From: Caballeronia turbans
Lineage (GTDB): Bacteria; Pseudomonadota; Gammaproteobacteria; Burkholderiales; Burkholderiaceae
DNA: 64,000 nucleotides
NCBI GenBank assembly: GCA_001544655.2
Contig: FCOD02000007.1
Location: 62,001 to 126,000, forward strand
Direction: 5' to 3'
Part shown: piece after piece, positions 37,212-46,129 of the stretch
Layout of the letters: the number at the start of each line of letters is the position of its first letter
Numbering within the stretch: the first letter of the stretch is position 1
The notes under the pieces: generated by a model
Database searches by the model: none
Told to the model about the DNA's origin: nothing
Seen by the model: only the letters and a program-made list of their open reading frames with translations
Made by a program: the position numbers and the translations under genes

Positions 37212-38662
37212 ACGGCCTCGCTTGCTTCGACAGCGACAAGAACGTCCCCGCGCGCTTCGTGATGCGCAGGTTTTGCCGGCACGACGAACGGAGCAGGCGT
37301 GCGCCGGGCGCGCCGTTCGGTGGCGGGCGCGCGTCGCCTGCTCACGGACTTGCGCCCGATGCGCACGTACTGACGAAAGCCGCTCTCGCGCACGGCGTCT
37401 TCATCGAACAGATTGCGCAGGTCGACCATCACCGGGTCGGCCATATAGTCGGCCAGCTCGCCCAGATCGCACTCGGTGAAGTCTTTCCAGTCCGTCAGGA
37501 TCACGAGCGCGTCCGCGCTGCGCGCCGCGCCGACCGGCGTCGCCGCCACGCCGATGTTCGGCAGCATGCGCGCGGCTTCGACCGGGCGGGACGGATCGTA
37601 CGCACGAACCTTCGCGCCGCGCTCTTCGAGCATCTGGATGAGGCCAACGCTCGGGCTTTCGCGCATGTCGTCCGTCTGGCCCTTGAAGGTGAGGCCGAAC
37701 ACGGCGAGCCGCTTGCCCGCGACCGAACCGCCGCACGCCGCTTCGATCTTGTCGAACATGACCGTCTTGCGGCGCGAGTTCGCTTCGATCGCTGCCTCGA
37801 CGATGCGCATCGGCACGATATGTTCGGACGCTGTCGCCTTGAGCGCGCGCGTGTCCTTCGGGAAGCACGAGCCGCCCCAGCCCGGACCGGCCTTCAGAAA
37901 CGCCGCGCCGATACGCCGGTCCAGACCGATGCCCGCCGCGACGCGATCGACGTCCGCGCCGACGACCTCGCACAGATCCGCGATCTCGTTGATGTAGCTG
38001 ATCTTCACGGCGAGGAACGCGTTGGCCGCGTATTTGATGACCTCGGCTGTTTCGATTTCGGTGGCGAGCACTTCATAGCCGTTCTGCGCGAGCGGCGCGT
38101 AGATGCGGCGCATGATGGCGGCGGCGGCTTCGCTGTCGGTGCCGAACACGACGCGATCCGGATGCATGAAGTCCTCGATCGCCGAGCCTTCACGCAGGAA
38201 CTCGGGGTTGGACGCGACCGCGAACGATTGTCCCGGCGCGAGGCAGCGCTCGGCCACGCGCTGCACTTCGCGATTCGTGCCGACGGGCACCGTCGACTTG
38301 GTCACGAGCACCGTGAACTGGTCGATGTTCGGCGCGACTTGCTCGGCCACCGCCATCACATAGCTCAGGTCCGCGCGGTCCGTGCCCGGATGCGAGGGCG
38401 TGCCGACCGCGATGAACACCGCTTCGCGCCCCTTCACGCTCGCCGCTAGGTCGAGGCTGAAGCGAAGGTTGCCGCGCTCGGCGTTGCGGCCGACGAGTTC
38501 GTCGAGGCCCGGTTCGTAGATCGGAATGCGGCCGTTGTTCAATGCATCGATCTTGGACGGATCGTTGTCGATGCAGATCACGTCATGTCCCAGTTCGGCC
38601 AGGCACGCGCCACTCACAAGTCCGACGTAGCCGGTCCCCACGATTGCAATACGTACGCTCAT
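37208..38662 (-). CDS. ugd: UDP-glucose 6-dehydrogenase with a basic C-terminal tail
   Basis: Oxidises UDP-glucose to UDP-glucuronate with two NAD+. The Rossmann NAD motif is GTGYVGLVSGACLAELGHDV at the N-terminus; TKSTVPVGT, SNPEFLREG, FLAVKISYINEI, the catalytic Cys loop GGSCFPKDT (about residue 265) and GLTFKGQTDDMRESPS complete the family pattern. Beyond about residue 435 there is an extra 45-50 residue tail rich in Arg, Ala and Pro, not part of the enzyme fold. It supplies UDP-glucuronate for the decarboxylase encoded in the same operon. The stop overlaps the next ATG. Confidence 0.95.
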   Translation of the reverse strand: MSVRIAIVGTGYVGLVSGACLAELGHDVICIDNDPSKIDALNNGRIPIYEPGLDELVGRNAERGNLRFSLDLAASVKGREAVFIAVGTPSHPGTDRADLSYVMAVAEQVAPNIDQFTVLVTKSTVPVGTNREVQRVAERCLAPGQSFAVASNPEFLREGSAIEDFMHPDRVVFGTDSEAAAAIMRRIYAPLAQNGYEVLATEIETAEVIKYAANAFLAVKISYINEIADLCEVVGADVDRVAAGIGLDRRIGAAFLKAGPGWGGSCFPKDTRALKATASEHIVPMRIVEAAIEANSRRKTVMFDKIEAACGGSVAGKRLAVFGLTFKGQTDDMRESPSVGLIQMLEERGAKVRAYDPSRPVEAARMLPNIGVAATPVGAARSADALVILTDWKDFTECDLGELADYMADPVMVDLRNLFDEDAVRESGFRQYVRIGRKSVSRRRAPATERRARRTPAPFVVPAKPAHHEARGDVLVAVEASEAV

Positions 38663-38739
38663 TTTGTTGCTCCCCGATTCGATTGATCGATTGCTTCTGG
38701 TCTGTGTTGGTCTTCTTCTGCCCGTTGTGCGTCGCGCGT

Positions 38740-39726
38740 TCAGGCGGCGACCGGGCTATCTGTTTCGATGAACCATTTCGCCGCTGTTTCGACCATCGGT
38801 CCGATGTCCGTGTACTGCGGCTTCCATCCGAGCACGCGCTGCGCTTTGTCCGCCTGCGCCCAGAGCGCGGGCGGGTCGCCCGCACGGCGCGGCGCGTGCA
38901 TCGCGTTCACGGGCTTGCCGGTTGCGGCGTGCACCGCGTCGAGCAATTCGAGCACCGATGTGCCGCGTCCCGTCGCAAGGTTGAATGCGCCGCTGTCGCC
39001 GCCTTTGAGCAGGTGAGCCATCGCGCGCAGATGGGCATCCGCGAGATCGTTGACGTGCACGTAGTCGCGCACGGCGGAGCCATCGGGCGTCGGGTAGTCG
39101 GTGCCCATCACCTTGAAGGCGGGAGCCGTGCCGAGCGCGGCGCCGATCGCGAGCGGAATCGCGTGCGTTTCCGGATCGTGACGCTCGCCGAGCTCGCCTT
39201 CGGGATCGGCGCCCGCCGCGTTGAAGTAGCGCAGTGCGATCCAGCGCAGGCCGTATGCGTGTTCATAGTCGGCGGCCATGCGTTCCGTGATGAGCTTCGT
39301 GAAGCCATACGGGTTCACCGGTTGTTGCGGCGTGTCCTCGGTGATGGGCAACACGGCGGGAATGCCGTAGGTCGCGCAACTCGACGACAGCACGATGCGC
39401 GATACATCGTGACGGCGCATCGCGTCGAGCAGCGATTGCGTGCCGCCGACATTCACGCGGTAATAGCTCGCCGGGTGCTGCATCGACACGCCCACATAGG
39501 CGAGCGCGGCGAAGTGAATCACGATGTCCGGGTGATGCGTCTCGAATGCGGCGTCGAGCGCATCGGCATCGAGCAGATCGCCGATACACAGCGGGCCCCA
39601 CTTGACCGCGTCCGCGTGACCTGTCGAGAGATTGTCGAAAACGATGGGCGTATGACCTGCACGCGCCAGCATCTTGCACGTATGGCTGCCGATATACCCG
39701 GCGCCGCCGGTAACGAGTGCTTTCAT
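38740..39726 (-). CDS. galE: UDP-glucose 4-epimerase
   Basis: NAD-dependent extended SDR epimerase of 328 residues interconverting UDP-glucose and UDP-galactose. Visible are GGAGYIGSHTCKML (NAD loop), the Ser in LSSSCATYG, the Tyr-Lys pair NPYGFTKLI (about 147-151), LRYFNAAGADPEGELGE and the C-terminal ATGRGTSVLELL, HAPRRAGDPP. ATG at 39726 is the conserved N-terminus; upstream extension of the frame is antisense-like and not coding. It begins two bases after the preceding gene's stop, indicating translational coupling in the exopolysaccharide operon. Confidence 0.95.
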   Translation of the reverse strand: MKALVTGGAGYIGSHTCKMLARAGHTPIVFDNLSTGHADAVKWGPLCIGDLLDADALDAAFETHHPDIVIHFAALAYVGVSMQHPASYYRVNVGGTQSLLDAMRRHDVSRIVLSSSCATYGIPAVLPITEDTPQQPVNPYGFTKLITERMAADYEHAYGLRWIALRYFNAAGADPEGELGERHDPETHAIPLAIGAALGTAPAFKVMGTDYPTPDGSAVRDYVHVNDLADAHLRAMAHLLKGGDSGAFNLATGRGTSVLELLDAVHAATGKPVNAMHAPRRAGDPPALWAQADKAQRVLGWKPQYTDIGPMVETAAKWFIETDSPVAA

Positions 39727-39728
39727 GA

Positions 39729-40724
39729 TCAGCATTCCTCCGCGAGCGGCGTGAGCCAGAGCTCGGCGCTGAAGTAGGCAATCGTCGACGAGAGTCCTTC
39801 GCGCAGCGGAATCTGCGGCTTCCAGCCGAGCAGCGATTGCGCGATGCCGATATCGGGACGGCGTTGCTTCGGATCGTCCACAGGAAGCGGTTTGTTCGTG
39901 AGCGTCGACGAAGTGCCCGTGATGCCGATCACCAGCTCCGCCAGTTCGCGCATCGTGAATTCGCCGGGATTGCCGAGATTGACCGGACCTTGCGGCGCTT
40001 CGGGTGCGCGCATGATGCGGAAGAATCCTTCGACGAGGTCGTCGACGAAACAGAACGAACGCGTTTGCGAACCGTCGCCATAGATCTCGAGCGGATCGCC
40101 GCGCAGTGCCTGCACGACGAAGTTCGAGACGACGCGTCCGTCCTGAGGGTCCATGCGCGGACCGTAGGTATTGAAGATGCGCGCGACACGCACGTCGGTG
40201 CCGTACATGCGGCGATAGTCGAAGCACAGCGTTTCGGCGGCGCGCTTGCCTTCGTCATAGCATGCGCGCGGACCGACCGGATTCACCTTCCCGCGATACG
40301 ACTCCACTTGCGGATGCACTTCCGGGTCGCCATACACTTCGCTCGTCGATGCCTGAAAGACGCGTGCGCCGGTATCGTAGGCGAGATCGAGGCAGTTCTT
40401 CATGCCCATCACGTTGGTGAGCATCGTGTGGACGGGATCGACCTGATAGGTCGGCGGCGAGGCGGGGCAGGCCAGGTTCCAGATCTCCGACACGTCGATC
40501 TGCGGCAACGACACGGAGATATCGGCTTCGATCAACGTGAAGTGGGGCGATGCTCGCAAGTGCGCCACATTGGCGCGTCGGCCCGTCATGAAATTATCGA
40601 CACAGACCACCTGCTTTCCTTCCCGCACGAGGCGGTCGCACACGTGACTGCCCAGGAATCCCGCGCCCCCCGTTACCATTACAAATGGCCGGTCGTTCGT
40701 TTTACTAATTAATGTATTAGTCAT
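39729..40724 (-). CDS. UDP-glucuronate decarboxylase-like SDR (UDP-xylose synthase type)
   Basis: Extended SDR of about 331 residues. NAD motif [15 protein letters not shown], the CPASPPTYQ loop, TSEVYG, catalytic Tyr-Lys in RACYDEGKR, and [17 protein letters not shown] are the signature of UDP-glucuronate decarboxylases (UXS), which turn UDP-glucuronate into UDP-xylose. An in-frame upstream start (40769) is less likely than ATG 40724. It is the first gene of the minus-strand exopolysaccharide operon (uxs-like, galE, ugd, GT2-GH26). A second UXS-like gene, 57850-56870, sits in the other glycan cluster. Confidence 0.9.
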   Translation of the reverse strand: MTNTLISKTNDRPFVMVTGGAGFLGSHVCDRLVREGKQVVCVDNFMTGRRANVAHLRASPHFTLIEADISVSLPQIDVSEIWNLACPASPPTYQVDPVHTMLTNVMGMKNCLDLAYDTGARVFQASTSEVYGDPEVHPQVESYRGKVNPVGPRACYDEGKRAAETLCFDYRRMYGTDVRVARIFNTYGPRMDPQDGRVVSNFVVQALRGDPLEIYGDGSQTRSFCFVDDLVEGFFRIMRAPEAPQGPVNLGNPGEFTMRELAELVIGITGTSSTLTNKPLPVDDPKQRRPDIGIAQSLLGWKPQIPLREGLSSTIAYFSAELWLTPLAEEC

Positions 40725-41145
40725 TGTGGTCTTTTGATTTTTGATTTCTTGTTCAGGTATTCGGTCCATCTAAACGATGACCATCGACCGCTTTCCCTGT
40801 CTTCGGTTTGCTCATGCCGCAGACGAATATTCGACGTACAAATGTGGGGCCTCTGTTGTGCCACGCACAAATTGCCGCTGTTTGAATGACGAAAACGTTT
40901 GGCGGAAAAAAATTCTTGGCAAACGTTTGCGTTTCCGCCCGGGAAATGCGATCTAAAACGCGCTGCCCCGACCTGGCAGCCGGATCAGTTGCAACTGGAT
41001 TCTGTCGAAGGCAATCCGCTACGAGATTTCCCGGAATGGGCGTCGGCACGACGATGAGGGAACCGGCGCACGAGCACGTCGATAACGCAGGCCGTGCGTC
41101 CCCAGGGCGCTACCGTCCGGACGCATGCGTTGACCACGCCACGCG
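40725..41145 (-). promoter_or_regulatory. Exopolysaccharide operon control region with AAACGTTTG repeats
   Basis: About 420 bases. Two identical AAACGTTTG boxes (40893-40901 and 40921-40929) are spaced 28 bases apart, each containing the palindrome AAACGTTT. Overlapping them is an inverted repeat GGCGGAAA (40901-40908)/TTTCCGCC (40932-40939). The block lies about 170-215 bases upstream of the first gene and is much AT-richer than its surroundings. It looks like a regulator-binding site; the regulator is unknown. Confidence 0.5.
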
Positions 41146-42810
41146 TCACACTTCACTGCGCTTCAGGAGGTAATCCAGACCGCCAGCCCGGTACCATCGG
41201 TACCCGTACGGTTCCAGCACGACGGTGTGATGTCCTTTCGAATTGCCCTGGCTGTGATCGTCCGAGAGCAAGTTGACGAGCATGGCGTTCTCGCCGGCTC
41301 CTGAGCCGACCCGGAACTTCACCGTGCACGCGGCCGGGCTGAAGTTGTGCAAGCAGACCACTGAGTTGTTGCGCCAGTCGTACCGCAGCGCGAGCACATC
41401 TTCACGCGAGGCCGGCAGAATCGCGAAATCGCCCCAACTGATTTCAGGCACTTCCTTGCGCATGCGAAGCATGCGTTCGGTCCAGTTCAACAGCGAGTTC
41501 GGATCCCGACGTTGGCTCGCGACATTCACGCGTTCATACCCGTACGGTCCGTCCGAGATGACCGGACAGACCGGGCGCGGATGCTTCGTGAAGCCGGCGT
41601 GCGGCTCGCTCGACCATTGCATCGGCGTGCGCACGCTTTCGCGATCGGGAAGACGCAGATCGTCGCCCATGCCGATTTCATCGCCGTAACGCACGACGGG
41701 CGTTCCCGGCAACGTCAACATCAGGCTGTACGCGAGCTCTAGCCGGCGCCGGTCGCCATCGAGCATGGGCGCGAGACGCCGACGAATGCCGCGTTCGTAG
41801 AGCTGCATGGCCGGATCGGGGCCGAACGCAGCGAAAACGGCTTCACCCTCCTGACGTGACAGCCGGCCGAGATCGAGCTCGTCATGGTTTCGCAGAAACA
41901 CGCCCCACTGAGCCGCTGCCGCGCGCGATTTCGTCGACTCGAGCGCATTCTTCAGAGGGCCGGTATCCGCGGTCGCGAGCGCATAGAACGTGTTCTGATT
42001 CACCTGGAAGTTGAACATCATTTGCAGCCGCTCGCCGGCGTCGCCGAAGTACTGCATGTCCGTGTCGGGCAGCACGTTCGCCTCCGCGAGAATGATCGCG
42101 TCGCCTTGGCGCCATTGCAGAAACTCGCGAAACGTACGCAGCATGTCGTACTGTTCGACGGGCCTCTTCACCTGCGCTCCCTTCGTGGCGATGACGAATG
42201 GCACGGCGTCCATGCGAAACCCCGAGACGCCGAGCTGGATCCAGAACCCCATGATCTTGAGCAACTCCGCCTGCACATAGGGGTTGGCGGTGTTGAGATC
42301 GGGCTGGAACTCGTAGAAGCGATGGAAATACCACATGGCCGCTTCCTTGTCATAGGTCCACGTCGACCTTTGCACGCCGGGAAAGACCACGCCGTCTTTC
42401 GCGTGCGCCGGCCGCTTCTTCGACCAGACATACCAGTCGCGATACTTCGACTCCGGGTCGCGCCGTGCGTCCCTGAACCACGGATGCTGGTCCGACGTGT
42501 GATTCACGACGAGATCGATCATTACACGCAGGCCGCGTTGACGGCATGCGTGTGTGAACTCTGTGAAGTCGCCAAGCGAGCCGTAGCGCGGATCGACGTT
42601 GTAGTAGTCGGTGATGTCATAGCCATTGTCGCGACCCGGCGATGGCTGGAACGGCATCAGCCAGATGGTGGTGATGCCGAGCCCCTGCAGATAGTCGAGC
42701 CGCCGCAGCAGGCCCTGGAAGTCGCCGACGCCATCCGCGTTCGCGTCCATGAACGTACCGACCGACAAGCAGTAGATGATCGCGTTCTTGTACCAGAGGT
42801 CGTTGACCAT
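41146..42810 (-). CDS. GH13 alpha-amylase / trehalose synthase-type enzyme
   Basis: Cytoplasmic TIM-barrel glycoside hydrolase of about 554 residues, probably a maltose-trehalose isomerase or related alpha-glucanotransferase. Conserved GH13 regions: DLVVNHTSDQHPWF (region I), GFRMDAVPF (region II, nucleophile Asp), ILAEANVLPD (region III, Glu) and FLRNHDEL (region IV, Asp). The opening LWYKNAIIYCLSVGTFMDANADGVGDF is like trehalose synthases. ATG 42810 is the family-typical start; an in-frame start at 42894 would add 28 residues, and neither has a strong site. The usual maltokinase partner is not adjacent. Confidence 0.85.
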   Translation of the reverse strand: MVNDLWYKNAIIYCLSVGTFMDANADGVGDFQGLLRRLDYLQGLGITTIWLMPFQPSPGRDNGYDITDYYNVDPRYGSLGDFTEFTHACRQRGLRVMIDLVVNHTSDQHPWFRDARRDPESKYRDWYVWSKKRPAHAKDGVVFPGVQRSTWTYDKEAAMWYFHRFYEFQPDLNTANPYVQAELLKIMGFWIQLGVSGFRMDAVPFVIATKGAQVKRPVEQYDMLRTFREFLQWRQGDAIILAEANVLPDTDMQYFGDAGERLQMMFNFQVNQNTFYALATADTGPLKNALESTKSRAAAAQWGVFLRNHDELDLGRLSRQEGEAVFAAFGPDPAMQLYERGIRRRLAPMLDGDRRRLELAYSLMLTLPGTPVVRYGDEIGMGDDLRLPDRESVRTPMQWSSEPHAGFTKHPRPVCPVISDGPYGYERVNVASQRRDPNSLLNWTERMLRMRKEVPEISWGDFAILPASREDVLALRYDWRNNSVVCLHNFSPAACTVKFRVGSGAGENAMLVNLLSDDHSQGNSKGHHTVVLEPYGYRWYRAGGLDYLLKRSEV

Positions 42811-43005
42811 ATGCTTTGCAGGAGGTCCGGTTCGTGGTCGGATGGCTCGCGCTGGCGACTCGCGCGGCAGGGCATGTCCGATTGTAATGGCCATCGTTCA
42901 GACCCGGCAACTCGATACAACCCTCGGCATTCACGTGTGCATGGGCGGCGCCGGGATAACGGCTCGCGATGGTCCGCGGCCTTCTTGTTCTGACGCGATC
43001 TCGAA

Positions 43006-43082
43006 CTATCCGACAGCCGAAACGGTATCCCGATCGCGCACGATCCAGTCGCTGAAGAGCTTGACCTTCGGTTGATGCGCAA
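43006..43082 (-). pseudogene. C-terminal fragment of a LysR-type regulator
   Basis: About 25 codons ending VAHQPKVKLFSDWIVRDRDT then AVG and a stop, which resembles the extreme C-terminus of GcvA-like LysR regulators (a Pro-Lys-Val-x-x-Phe-x-x-Trp pattern). It abuts directly on the TPP-enzyme fragment. Short, so the assignment is tentative. Confidence 0.4.
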
Positions 43083-43260
43083 CGCGTCGTAGAGGAAGTT
43101 GCCCGCATGGACCGGGCTCGTCGAATCGCCCGCGATGATGCAGTCGCGTCGACAGGGCGCTCAACGCCTCGCGCGCGTCGCCGACGATAGCCACGTCCGG
43201 ATGAACGTCGCGCATGACCTGGTGTGCGTCGATGTCGATGCGGATGAGTTGTCCGGCGAC
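43080..43260 (-). pseudogene. Fragment of a thiamine-diphosphate enzyme (acetolactate-synthase-like)
   Basis: Two blocks in different frames match the middle domain of IlvB-type TPP enzymes: AGQLIRIDIDAHQVMRDV with HPDVAIVGDAREAL, then after a frameshift CIIAGDSTSPVHAGN and FLYDALRINR. Neither start nor catalytic domains are present. The fragment ends where LysR-like sequence begins, marking an old rearrangement junction near 43080. Confidence 0.55.
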
Positions 43261-43616
43261 CGCGAATCGGCGCCGGCGGCGGGGGCGAAATCATTCTCGA
43301 CGCGGCTGCGTCGCGACGACAATCGAAAAGATTTCATGAGGCGCATTACCTTCCTGCATGAGCGGGAAGTCACGCCTGGGCAAGAGCGATGGGGAGGATG
43401 GCACGTCGACGACTGTCGTGCCTTCGAATGGATGCGTGGTCGCTCGACGCGTACGCCTCGCGCCTGGAGCATCTGCGGGTGACGCACGCCCGAAGCGGTC
43501 CGCAAGCCGGTGGGACTTCGCGGTCGTTGCTCCACTATGAGTCGCGTAGAACAGGCGACTCGAGCCGCAGTTCGGAATAGAACCCGGGGCAGGTCAAGGT
43601 GAGGATGCGATCCGTG
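43261..43616. other. Decayed DNA without a supported gene
   Basis: Continues the debris region. Many short frames, none with recognisable homology, consistent with eroded coding sequence. Confidence 0.3.
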
Positions 43617-43877
43617 CTAGGCACATTGCAATTCGTTTCCCTTGGGAAGGCCGAGCATCGTGGCTGGCGAGCCTGACGGAGGCGCCTGTTCGCGGGTCGT
43701 TGTGCCAAGAAGATCAAGCAGGACGGTCAAGCGATGACGATCGCGGGCCGATAGTCCTGGAAGCACGAGAAGTTTTTCTGTCTGGGCTGCCCAGTATTCA
43801 CGGCGGATCAGCGTCGGTCGACAAATCAACGTATTGATCGACCGTTCAAGCTGCTTAATGTCGCTTTCAAGATTCAC
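43617..43877 (-). CDS. Small hypothetical protein, 86 aa
   Basis: Predominantly helical soluble product (ESDIKQLERSINTLICRPT, AAQTEKLLVLPGLSARDRHRL). GTG at 43877 is preferred since AAGGAG lies six bases upstream; an ATG two codons earlier touches the site. No family recognised. It stands next to gene debris, so expression is uncertain. Confidence 0.5.
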   Translation of the reverse strand: MNLESDIKQLERSINTLICRPTLIRREYWAAQTEKLLVLPGLSARDRHRLTVLLDLLGTTTREQAPPSGSPATMLGLPKGNELQCA

Positions 43878-44557
43878 ACTCATCTCCTTCTGCCGGGCAC
43901 CCCGCGCATCGATGCGGACTTGCTTCTGCGATCACACGTCGCGGAGTGTGACGTTCAGACATGCCGTTCACGGCGGGCCTCAAAGTCCAGTCTTGCGCAA
44001 ACGTTAGCTTCTCCGCGTGCTGTTACCACTTGTAGCTTGTTGGGGATAACGGCATCCGCTCAACGGGACTTGATGGGGGTTTACGCGTATTTCCGACACG
44101 GATGATCCGCGCGTCCAAGAGCAGTCTGTAGGTCGGCTAACACCGCCCCGTGGCTCCAAGGTCCGATGCAAAACCTCTGTCTGCGCCCCGGGTTCGCGTT
44201 GCCAGGCTTCCGTGTCCGAGCGTCGAGAAGCTTGGCAGGACCGGCCTTGACCGCTTCCCCATAACGCTTCTCGACCAAATGCTCCGGCTAGCCCGAGGAG
44301 AATCGAAACCGGCGAATCATCGACGCGCTTTTTTGACGTGCGCCAACGCACCATGATGATGCTGCAGGCGAACTTCCATGTCTTCGTCGGGTGCACCTTC
44401 GCGCACGTGCGACAATCGAATACCCCAGCTCCGGTGTGATCGGCGATACCGCAGCCAATATCGATCACTTCGACCAATACGCGGGGCGCGTCTTGCCGAA
44501 GCCGCACAGAACTCTGGCCACCCCTTCTGATATTTGAAAGGAAAAAGGAGAGCACCG
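43878..44557. other. Non-coding stretch upstream of the Nudix gene
   Basis: About 680 bases. A minus-strand frame around 44317-44625 ends DMEVRLQHHHGALAHVKKARR-like sequence but has no convincing start or family. I see no supported gene; the region is probably an extension of the debris at 43.0-43.6 kb. Confidence 0.3.
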
Positions 44558-45034
44558 ATGCCGAGCGTTGAACGAGCGCGACCGGCCACGCTTATCGACT
44601 CTGTATGGCGCATGCTGCTTCGCACGGGATATCAGCTCGCTCGCGTGTGGTGGCACCTTCGACGGCCTCACCATGAAGGCGCGCTCGTGGCGATCTACGT
44701 CGGACGAACGCTCTTGCTCGTGAAGTCATCGTATAGGCCCGAATGGAATTTGCCCGGCGGCAGTGTGAGCGCTGGTGAGACGCCTTATGAGGCAGCATTG
44801 CGCGAACTGGACGAGGAGATCGGCTTCTCGTCACACGCGCTGATTCCGGCGGGCAGCGCCTGCGGTGTCTGGGATGGACGAAGAGACACCGTGCATTTCT
44901 TCGAACTGCACCTCGATTCCATGCCCGAACTACGGCTCGATAACCGTGAGATCATCGATGTGCATTTCGCATCGCCCGAGGAACTACGCGGCATCGCTCT
45001 GACGGAGGCGGCCGCTGCATATTGCTTCGCATGA
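44558..45034 (+). CDS. Nudix hydrolase
   Basis: Hydrolyses nucleoside diphosphate-linked compounds. The Nudix box is intact: GGSVSAGETPYEAALRELDE followed by EIGF (Gly-x5-Glu-x7-Arg-Glu-x2-Glu-Glu-x-Gly, about residues 67-90). An N-terminal basic helix (SVWRMLLRTGYQLARVWWHLRR) may contact membranes. Start ATG 44558 follows AAGGAG by seven bases. 158 residues, a single gene with no clear partner. The substrate is not predictable. Confidence 0.9.
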   Translation: MPSVERARPATLIDSVWRMLLRTGYQLARVWWHLRRPHHEGALVAIYVGRTLLLVKSSYRPEWNLPGGSVSAGETPYEAALRELDEEIGFSSHALIPAGSACGVWDGRRDTVHFFELHLDSMPELRLDNREIIDVHFASPEELRGIALTEAAAAYCFA

Positions 45035-45076
45035 GAATTCGAAAGATCGGCAAACGCGTGAGGCTTGCAATCAGCA

Positions 45077-45355
45077 ATGACCATAACGGATCTCGACATC
45101 GAACGTTGCGTGCTGGATCTGCTCGGCCGGCGCGCTGAAACAAGCTCGATTTGTCCATCGGACGTTGCGCGCACGCTTCTTTGCGATGAAGAGGAATGGC
45201 GCGCACTCATGCCCTCGGTACGGAAAGTGGCTGCACATCTGGCTTGTGACGGAAGAATCGTCATCGCACAAGGCCGGGCGACGCTGAACCCCGAACTGAC
45301 TATTCGTGGTCCGATTCGTTTGCGGCGTGGACCGACATTCGCCGCATCGGAATAG
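45077..45355 (+). CDS. DUF3253 protein
   Basis: Small winged-helix-like protein of 92 residues with the DUF3253 pattern: CVLDLLGRRAETSSICPSDVAR, WRALMPSVRKVAAHLACDGRI and the basic end RGPIRLRRG. Start ATG 45077; a TTG four codons upstream is an alternative. Function of the family is unknown, possibly nucleic-acid binding. It follows the Nudix gene by 42 bases. Confidence 0.85.
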   Translation: MTITDLDIERCVLDLLGRRAETSSICPSDVARTLLCDEEEWRALMPSVRKVAAHLACDGRIVIAQGRATLNPELTIRGPIRLRRGPTFAASE

Positions 45356-45524
45356 CGTTACGCGTCGCCCGACGCGGCGATTAACCGTCCAACGGAAATA
45401 TTCGGCACGCACGGTCTAATTCGTCTCATTCCTGCCAGATATGGCAATCCCGACCAGACGGAACGCACATTGCTAGGCAAGACAACGGACATTACCTTCC
45501 GGTTCCGTTTAAGCAGAGGCAAGC

Positions 45525-46040
45525 ATGACCGACTTCGAAACCATCTATATCGGCAGCGAAGAGCCGGATTCGCTCGACGCACGCATGTTATGCGATGAAC
45601 GCTCGGCCTACCTCGCGGCGATGACGGGGAAGAGCGCACAGCAGAGCATTGCATATGGCGACCTGCGGAGCATCCGCGCCCGTTTCGTGCTGGCGAGAAA
45701 CTCGATGGGCGAAGCGATGGGATGCGGAGCGATCCGACGGCAAAGCTACAACGTCGCCGAAGTGAGGCTTTTATATGTTCGTCTGCAATATCGCGGTCTC
45801 GAAGCGACCTTGCTGTCACATCTCGAAGGACAAGCACGCTTGCTGGGCTATCACGTGCTGCGGCTCTGCGTTACGCCGGCCGAGCGGGGTGCATCGCGGG
45901 CCTGCGAAGCTCGTGGGTACCGTCGCATGTCGGTCGAGCCCGGCAATCGTTCGGCGGACAGGTCTGTGTGGTTCGAAAAAGCACTGGGCGACTTCGATAC
46001 CGCTATCACGCCCGCCGCAACAGGACTGTCATCCCGCTGA
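45525..46040 (+). CDS. GNAT-family N-acetyltransferase
   Basis: 171 residues with a GNAT fold: EAMGCGAIRR (strand 4 region), VAEVRLLYVRLQYRGLEATLLSHLEGQAR (acetyl-CoA motif A, degenerate Q/R-x-x-G at QYRGLE) and LRLCVTPAERGASRACEARGYRRM (motif B). The substrate is unknown. A clear AAGC-type site precedes the ATG but is weak. Confidence 0.8.
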   Translation: MTDFETIYIGSEEPDSLDARMLCDERSAYLAAMTGKSAQQSIAYGDLRSIRARFVLARNSMGEAMGCGAIRRQSYNVAEVRLLYVRLQYRGLEATLLSHLEGQARLLGYHVLRLCVTPAERGASRACEARGYRRMSVEPGNRSADRSVWFEKALGDFDTAITPAATGLSSR

Positions 46041-46129
46041 ATTGCAACGAACCTTGAATGAAGCGCGAACAGCTTTCGCGATGATCGAATCAACAGAATC
46101 GCAGGGCTAACGACACCAAAGGTGGTGTG

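Noticed and set aside
35907-37262. Long plus-strand frame of about 450 codons opposite the GT2-GH26 gene
   Set aside because: It is antisense to a gene with clear motifs and is extremely rich in Arg and His, the usual by-product of high GC codon bias.
39727-40227. N-terminal extension of galE
   Set aside because: Overlaps the UDP-glucuronate decarboxylase gene in another frame; GalE begins at the conserved NAD loop near 39726.
40893-40929. AAACGTTTG repeats as the start of a CRISPR array
   Set aside because: Only two short copies, repeats too short, no regular spacers and no cas genes.
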